From positions 1 through 64,000 of the forward strand of contig CAXARO010000155.1 in NCBI GenBank assembly GCA_963971305.1: a DNA stretch of 64,000 nucleotides, given 5' to 3'. Position 1 is the first letter of the stretch. Each line of letters starts with the position of its first letter. Shown here piece by piece: positions 56,780-64,000 of the stretch. Made by a program: the position numbers and the translations under genes. Under the pieces are notes generated by a model that saw nothing but the letters and a program-made list of their open reading frames with translations, did no database searches and had not been told where the DNA came from. Source of the stretch: Arcuatula senhousia. Its lineage: Eukaryota; Mollusca; Bivalvia; Mytilida; Mytilidae.

Positions 56780-58600
56780 AACGAAAAACATTTTTCGTTG
56801 CGTAAAACTCACCGCAATAGAAGAAGATTAAAAATATTGTATCAATGAATGCCTATCCTGAACAAAGATCCACTGATCAATGTTTGTCATAGCAAATGTT
56901 CGATAAAACAAGTTTATTTGACATACAAGATCTTGAAAAAAAATATCACCAAACAGTATTCACTTTGGTCAATACCATTTAAGAGCCTGTCTCAGTAAAA
57001 ATCATGCAAAAGGTGATTTACTTATTATCTTAGGTTTTAACAATTTTTTTGCTAGTTATTCATCTTGGACCACTTTAGCCAAAAATATCAACTTAAGTGA
57101 AATTGGTCCATTAGACTATCTGCAAATTGACATTAAAAATTTTGCGGGAAAATTTCCCGAACTTTTTTCATACACAACTCAACCAATTTTCTTGGCCTCT
57201 CTACTCAAAAGTTCGGAAGGGTCTGTAAAAATTGTTGATATTTTCTGAAAAAAGTACGCCATTCTAGTTGAATTTCAACAAAAAGATTAGTCGGATACTT
57301 AAAGTGATATTTTTGGTTGGTTTGTTAAGAAAAAAAAATTGGCGGGACTTTTCCCGTACTTATTTTCATACACGATGTAACTAAATTTGTATTGTGTGTT
57401 AAACGAGAACTAATGAACCGATTGGGCTAAAATTTAACTTACATTCATTTCTCATCATAAAGATCAAATTCCGATAAGAAGAACTAGTTTTCAAAAATAT
57501 GCATCTGCTACTATTTTTGCGTTTTGCATGATTCTTACAGAGACGGCTACTTAATACATAAGTACATAACAAATAAAAGAGCACTAAGATATCAACTGTC
57601 TCAATAGTATTTGTTAACTTGACCAATCGCCCGTCTTGATTAGACAGTCATTGTCTCTTAGACCGGGTTATGGCATTAAAAAGGAAAGTAGAAAAAGTGT
57701 TTATTTCCTTACAGAATAAAATTATTGCACCTTGGAAAAAAAAGTCGAATGCTTATAACTTCATCTTAGTGGCCGGAAATAACCTTAAATAAAGGTAGAT
57801 TTAGTTGATATCTTAATGAAGCTTATGCCAAACAAAGCGTTGTTGTATGTTGGTTGTTCTATAAAATATAAAACTTCAGGTAGTCTGTTGTAATACAAAT
57901 GACAACAAGCTTTAGCCATTTAACTGTAAAGAAATGGTAGCTATAAATGTTTAAAAAACAATACACTATTCCATTATCTACTACACTAAGGAAGTTTAAA
58001 GAAAATCAATTGCAAATAACAGCAAGAGATCCAGGTTCAAAGCCTGGCCTAAGTTTCAACATTGCAAGAAAGAAACATATAATACACATCTTAAACGTAT
58101 ACAAAACAACCTTACATTACAACAGAAACCACATAATCACAGCTTAAATATTTAACACCAAAACATCACAACAAAACATATAATACACAACTTAAACGTA
58201 CACAAAACAACCTTACATTACAACAGAAACCTAATAATCACAGCCTTAATATTTAACAGCTAAAAATCACAACAAAACATATAATACACAACTTAAACGT
58301 ACACAAAACAACCTTAAAAAAATCATATCATTCACAACCTAACCATGCAAAAAGCAACCAAACATAATAACAGAAGCATACAGTATAATACAAAACTATA
58401 TAAAGGTCGTACCAAAAGTACAGAACTTGGGGATAGAAACAATCTCAAATGTTCAAGAGTTAAGACAAAACAAGGACGAGATGTAAGAGTAATTGAAAAC
58501 TGCAATGGTCCTGACTTGGTAAAGGCATTTAATAAGAAAAGAAAATGACTTGGCATAAAAATCACCAAACTAGGGTTTAAAGAAAACCAGAAAAATCTTA
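56780..58600 (+). repeat. Large composite dispersed repeat, copy 3
   Basis: Same A then B order: AAACTCACCGCAATAGAAG, then CATCTTAGTGGCCGGAAATA, then GAGATCCAGGTTCAAAGCC, which is a B-box-like element. An extra ~0.55 kb (56990-57540, between two CAGTAAAAATCATGCAAAA-type sequences in inverted orientation) interrupts block A. A short AACGTACACAAAACAACCTT motif is repeated around 58080-58320. Confidence 0.65.
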
Positions 58601-58724
58601 CTAAATTATTTAGAATTAGACTGGATTAAAAATAATATCTAAAAAAAACAACAAAACAGTCGGGCGGTAAGATGATTTATTGAGGCATGAGTAGTATAGT
58701 GAAGACGTTTGCAGGGGTGAAATC

Positions 58725-58895
58725 CTGGCCCGGGCCCTAACAAACAGAGGTCATGACCCGGGACACAACCCTAAAACCTGGCCCTGACTCTGGCCCTAAC
58801 TCTCAAATCCTGATCCTTACCTTAAAACCTGGCCCTAACTCTCAAAACCTGGTCCTAACCCTAAAAACCTGGCCCTAACCCTTAAAACCTGGCCA
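58725..58895 (+). repeat. CCTGGCCCTAACYCT minisatellite
   Basis: Seven or more ~20-22 bp units of AAAACCTGGCCCTAACTCTC. The units include CCCTAACCCT, superficially like telomere repeats. GC-rich against its surroundings. Confidence 0.8.
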
Positions 58896-59074
58896 TCGCC
58901 TAGCCTTGCCACGAGGCACCTCTCACACTTCCGGACAAGCCTCCGTTTCAGGACTTGAGACCTGACTATGGTGGGTTAAAGCCTTTTTAGATTGCTCCAT
59001 TCTTTCTAATGACTTCCGACAGCAGCCATTCCTATTTTATTAATATTTTTAATTGGTCCCGTTTTCGTGCCTTC

Positions 59075-59425
59075 TCATTGGTTGAAATGAACTTCATTAA
59101 TCTGATTGCTCGCCCCCCCCCCCCTCTTTGCCTCGGCGATTGCCTGTTCGATTCGTGGTACGAGTGTAAGAAGTGTATTCCATTGCTCCATGGTTAAAAA
59201 GAATCCAAAATTGGTCAGTTGTTTGGCTATAAATTTTCTGACATCGACTCTTACTTCACCCTGGTACGTACACAGCGTTAGAAAATAATTTTGGGTCAAA
59301 GAAAACTGCTGGGCGTGAGTACACAAGCGTTGATTCTTCGTCGTTTCCAAAGGCGTCATTCGTATGCAGTCTGTTGTATCATCACATGGGTGGATCTGAC
59401 CCCGGAGAATTAGCAAAGCTATCAT
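59075..59425 (-). CDS. Open frame resembling a PC4/p15 transcription coactivator domain
   Basis: The 116-codon frame contains YQGEVRVDVRKFI, then FGFFLTMEQWNTLL and VPRIEQAIAEAK. This is the strand-strand-helix pattern of PC4/p15 C-terminal domains (R-K-F/Y, G-I-x-L-T-x-x-Q-W). The open frame continues upstream without a stop or ATG to 59575, and that part encodes a hydrophobic run (GVLILLSLMIALLIL), odd for a nuclear protein. It may be one exon, a mobile-element passenger or a decayed copy. The C-terminal end includes a 12-base C run read as glycines. The start is uncertain. Confidence 0.45.
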   Translation of the reverse strand: MIALLILRGQIHPCDDTTDCIRMTPLETTKNQRLCTHAQQFSLTQNYFLTLCTYQGEVRVDVRKFIAKQLTNFGFFLTMEQWNTLLTLVPRIEQAIAEAKRGGGASNQINEVHFNQ

Positions 59426-59579
59426 GAGCGAGAGGAGTATGAGGACTCCAGTTAATTTTATAATATCAAATTGAAAGTCGTAGTTTTTGGACGTTTGCCA
59501 CTCGACTGCCTTTTGGTCTTCATTGCTTATTTTAATTATTGTGAATATCTTACTGATACCCGATTTGTTTTTACATTAA

Positions 59580-61285
59580 GTCAACTTTCTTGATACTGAA
59601 CTTTTAGACGAGTTAAACAGACTAATTTCAATACAAAACATCAGCTGAGGTCAGAAATAGTAGATTTTGAAACAATTTTGCCTTAAATATACATTTTTAA
59701 CCAAGTTTTTACATGTAAGAAACAAAAATACATTCAGATTGTAATATTGACAACAATTTTCGGAACAAATTACATCTATTTACCGACTTTGCATCCGCAA
59801 ATTATATTGACATATAATAACAGCAAATTGTGTGATCAGGTGTTGTCTGGTATATATGATGAAATTAACAGATAATCACTTAAAAATACCTCTGGCAACT
59901 GGTAATGTTTCAAAAGAAAATATTTTTAACGGAAAAGAATATGGTCATTTCTTTAATTAGATGTTTTGAAGTTTTGTATTGAATTATCAGGGTTGAATTT
60001 GCCTTTTTTCCATTTTTTATTGATTTTTTCTGGTTATTTTTTGTGTTTCATATTTCTACAGGCAGTATTCTCATAAGGTTACCAATTATTGCGCTATTTT
60101 TTCCGCTTATTATACAAAAGTGTCATTGAATGGTTCGTTTTAAAGGTATGTCATGGAAAGGCTTATTTTAAGGGAATTTCAAAAATGACCCATTTTAAAG
60201 ACAATACCTTCTTTTGGGATCACGTTAACGTTGTAATTCTGATTTGACAGTCCAAATAATTTGATAACTAAATAATATCTATACCTATTGGATAAACTCA
60301 GTTCTGTTTTCATTTAATCATTATTTGATTATATTATAAAAACACTATTCAGCTTAATATGTAAAGATCAAGAGTAAATAAATGTACATATCCCGTAGTT
60401 TTATCCAATTGAAGCGTTGTAAATTAATCAAACAAATTTTTAAATTCATTTACTTTAATGTTCTGATGGATTGGTGACTGATAATCACGGGTTGGTGAAT
60501 GATTGGGATCAAATCGGTAAAATGACAAAGACTAGACCGATGACCGATTGGTGGCTGATTGATAATGGGTGATCTATTCAAGTAACGACCCAATGTATAC
60601 ATATAACCTAAAAACGTTCATTTATTTTTTTGGCTCACCATATCGATTAGTGCTTGTGCATTACAATTTCCTTTTGGTTGATTTTAGTTTTTTTAATCAT
60701 TTGTGCTTTTTCGTACTGTTCTTGTTCGAGGAACTTTTGATTTTTTTGTAATTGACTTTTTCGGATGTTTGACACTTGCTGTACCTAACAATTCCTTAAA
60801 CTTAAAGTGTATGTAATAATAACAAGTGTACTACATTGTATGCAAGAAATAAAACATTAGTATTATACTATAAACACAGAAATTCTTCTGTGTTTTTTAA
60901 TCAAGTGACAACCACAGATAAGAGGCAAGCTAACCCTGTGTATGCAAGATGTATGTTAAATGTGACGTTCTGCTTTGGATTTTTTTTTATCGATCGATAT
61001 ATAATCGACAAACAATAAAATGTTATACCAAAATACAATTGCTTACCCTCGTTCTTGTTTTTAATAGTTGTTTGTGTGTTTACTTGTGTGTTTCATCGTG
61101 CTGTTCTCGTTCATGTGAACTGGCTTCGTCTTTTCACTTACAACCTTTTTTTTTACATTTGACTTCACCATGTGTACAAAATGTAACTCTTTGCTTCTTT
61201 CTTGATCTTTAACACATATTAAACTATGAGAAGCATTAAATATATTGTATACTAACAATGGACAAGACTAAATTATCAATAATGA
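59580..61285. other. No gene seen
   Basis: AT-rich. Two weak Penelope-tail-like stretches (about 60700-60790 and 61070-61190) and a GATTGGTGACTGAT-type simple repeat near 60460-60570. Confidence 0.4.
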
Positions 61286-61289
61286 ACTA

Positions 61290-64000
61290 ATTCAAAGACC
61301 AATTTATATCTTGTTAGTAGATTCTTCTGGGCAAAAAGCATTCAAAATCATTAACTGTTGACATGACTAAGACACAGCTATGTTTTCAAGTCAGGTAAGC
61401 ACACAGTCGTCCATACCTTTTGTTTTGGTGCAATGGTTTAGATGATTATTATTAAAGCAGAAAATACAAATACGTATAGTATAACAAAACATTCTTGCTT
61501 TGCACAATTATATGTATAAGGCCTGTTGCATAAAACGACAAACTGTATTAACTTGAACGGTAAAGTGCAAGTACTTTAAACCATGTATGGTTTACTACTA
61601 TTTGAACGTTTCCGTGAACGTTAGTAACCTGGAAAATTAATACATTTACAATAAGTAAAACGTTGATCGTTACCTCACCATTTCCTTTCATTCTGATAAA
61701 TTACAAGGTAACAATTATATAAACTAAAATAAGTATAAGTAAAAATCTATATTAAAAATGATGTTCCAATGATCCCTTCGAATAAAACCAATATTTAATC
61801 ACCGCAACAAACCTCACTTATACGGTAAAGGACTCTGTGGAGATAATGTCTTCTTTGATTTTTTTTAAGGGGCACACCAGTGTGTACACATTGTGCTTGT
61901 TAAATATTATGGGAATGTTAACATAACCCACACACTCTGGGGTATCAATTCAGTTGCCACGAAAACCCTCTCAGATCTAGATCTCACTGGGAGAATGAAT
62001 TGACCATGGAAATATTATCAGTTTTGTAACGGAGCTTTGATAATTATGTTTGGTTGCACTTACCATCAAATATCAATTACTTTTCAAGAACATCGTAGCT
62101 TCAAGCAACTAAATAACAGAGGTTTCTTCTTGTGTTATATCTTCATTGTACAAGAAACCGATGAAGTACAAATTTAGTACTGAATTTAGGTTATTTATAC
62201 CGACAATTATAGACGTTGTCCTATTAACAAATTTAAAACAAACACAATATAAGAAGATCAAATTATTTCATGATGTTTAAAATTACAAAAAAAATGTACC
62301 TTTTCATATATCCATTGAAATAGTTCGTAGTTCTTTTGTGTAAAGACATTTGAAACCATTAACCATAGACAAGATTTAATCATAACTTCAATATAGAATG
62401 TTTAAAAGTCAGACAAAAACACGATCGGCCTAATTTTAATTTCATTGTGATATTTTCGAAGGAACATTGTAAAAACGACAAAAAAGGTAGAGTATAATTG
62501 TGCAATCTTATTTTGCAAAATTATTGTTGCATATGCTCTTGCATGTAACGACACAATGTATAAACTTCAACTGCAAAGTGCAAGTATTTAAATACGTTCA
62601 TTAAATTCGATCATCATATCGTCGTATTTCTGTGAATAACACGATAATCAGTTTAAAACTCAACTTAGTGTAGGTAAGATGATTTATGGACAAAGACAGA
62701 TAGATACTGTGTGAGACATAGACTTACACTATTTAACTAAGAGCACATAATGTATGCTATTTTATTTTAAGTAACGAGCACATATTAGGAAAAACTAGCC
62801 CAGTAAACGCATTGTATTTGGTAGATGTGGCGCTCTGCTATAAGAATCGTGACATAGTCAACCAAATCCAGAGAAACGAATCGTTTGCTTTGGATAAACT
62901 CCAAAATCAGGTAAATTGACCATCGAAATATTGTAATTTGCCATGGAGCTTTGGGATTTTTATACAATTGCATGTGATATCAATTATCATTTTTTGCAAG
63001 ATCATTGTATCTAAAAGTAAATAAAAAAGAAAAGTTTTTTTAACTTGTTCTTAATCTGCCCTGTAAAACACAACGAGTGATATAATTAACATAGATGAAA
63101 TTTTGTATGATACCGTACATTTTGTTAGTATTTCTAGACAATTGTAGACGTACATGTGTAGGTTGTTCTACATTTTTCAAGTAATGTTGTGAATAACCCC
63201 ATTTTCAGTAGAAGACCAACTTTTTTAGTACAGAGTTAAAAATTATGAAAATGTACTGATTCATATATCAATTTCAATAGCTGTCAATAGGTTCTTCTGT
63301 GTAAATACCATTTGAAATCATTAACCGTATAAAAATTTCAAACACAACTATAACATAGAATGTGGTCAGTCAGACAAAACACGATCTGCCATATTTGAAT
63401 TTTATCGTGATATGTTTTAAACGATTTTTATTAAAGCAGATAAATAGGTAAAGTATAAGTCGTATATATATCAAAAATGTCGATGAACATAAGTAGTCTT
63501 AATCGGCTTCCGTACAACATTTCGATACAGCTTTAAACACATTCATTTTATTCGATTGTCATATCGTTTTATTTATGTGAATAACAAGGTAACCGGTCTC
63601 AAAACTCTAATAAGTGTAGGTAAGATGATATATAAAGAAAGCTGGATATGTATTATGTGAGACATTGACACACATTATTTTACTACGACCACATACTATC
63701 TGCCGTTTTGTTTCAAGTCATAAAAATATATGGAGGTTAACTAGCCCAGTATCCGCATGTTGTTTGGTTGATGTGGCGCTCTGCTATGGAAATCTTATCA
63801 TAATCCATCAAATCTTGAGTAACGAATCGGTTGCGTTGCTTTAACTCCAAAATCAGAATAAAAATGGTAAATTGACCATCGAAATATTGTAATTTGCCAT
63901 GGAGTTTTGGGTTTATGTACTATTGCATGTAATATCAATTATCATTTTTTGCAAGATCATTGTATCTAAAAGTAAACGAAAAAGGAAAGTTTTTATCTTG
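61290..64000. repeat. ~0.95 kb degenerate tandem array related to the Penelope-like C-terminal region
   Basis: Units start near 61290, 62300 and 63260; the last is cut by the window end. GTGTAGGTAAGATGAT (62669, 63614) and TTTTTTGCAAGATCATTGTA (62990, 63945) are about 945-955 bp apart. Within each unit GTGGCGCTCTGCTA, AACGAATC and TTGACCATCGAAATATTG resemble the block at 44480-44600 of the RT copy. Confidence 0.65.

Noticed and set aside
58725..58895. Interstitial telomere repeat
   Set aside because: CCCTAACCCT occurs only inside a 20-22 bp unit with CCTGG; there is no run of pure telomere hexamers.

Overview
This window is eukaryotic and AT-rich. Its genes are split by GT-AG introns, and most of the sequence is dispersed repeats, minisatellites and decayed retroelements. 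The combination of a DZIP3-type HEPN domain, an NHL propeller and repeat families I associate with mussels suggests a bivalve mollusc, probably Mytilus or a close relative. The organism call is an inference; no marker gene proves it.

Two tandem paralogues on the + strand hold nearly all the recognisable coding capacity. Gene 1 (3443-8827) lacks its 5' end in the window. It has five exons: a short linker exon, an exon for an unrecognised ~100-residue domain, two tandem-duplicated 23-codon exons, and a last exon for a complete NHL-type beta-propeller. Gene 2 (31783-54484) looks complete. It has an ATG-bearing exon for a DZIP3-like HEPN domain with an intact R-N-x3-H motif, two small linker exons, the same ~100-residue domain, ten small linker exons of 18-26 codons, and the propeller exon. 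Every internal boundary after exon 2 is phase 1, so linker exons can be gained or lost without breaking the frame. The joined exons give 2616 nt, or 871 residues plus stop.

Gene 2 has visibly grown by duplication. A 1.7 kb unit holding two linker exons is repeated, with a readable microhomology junction at about 41374-41377. A second two-exon unit (48015 and 49880) is repeated at 52217 and 53095. One linker exon has decayed (43801-43858) and another (41626-41679) was shortened but keeps the frame. Degenerate copies of the last ~30 codons lie downstream of the stop at 54713-54802 and 55465-55557.

The rest is repeats. The most frequent is the 3' tail of a Penelope-like reverse-transcriptase element; a longer, broken copy with the RT core sits in a gene 2 intron (44074-46011, minus) and shows that the scattered tail copies belong to it. 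Other content: a 582-bp inverted-repeat element nested in one of these copies (1153-1734), a minus-strand LINE relic (28749-29455), a 43-bp satellite with a 172-bp higher-order repeat (20120-21440), several minisatellites, a long near-perfect palindrome beside a tRNA-derived SINE in gene 2 intron 3 (34870-35371), and a minus-strand open frame resembling a PC4/p15 coactivator domain (59075-59425). The 22 kb between the genes and the last ~9 kb hold no other gene I can support. No tRNA, rRNA or CRISPR array was found.
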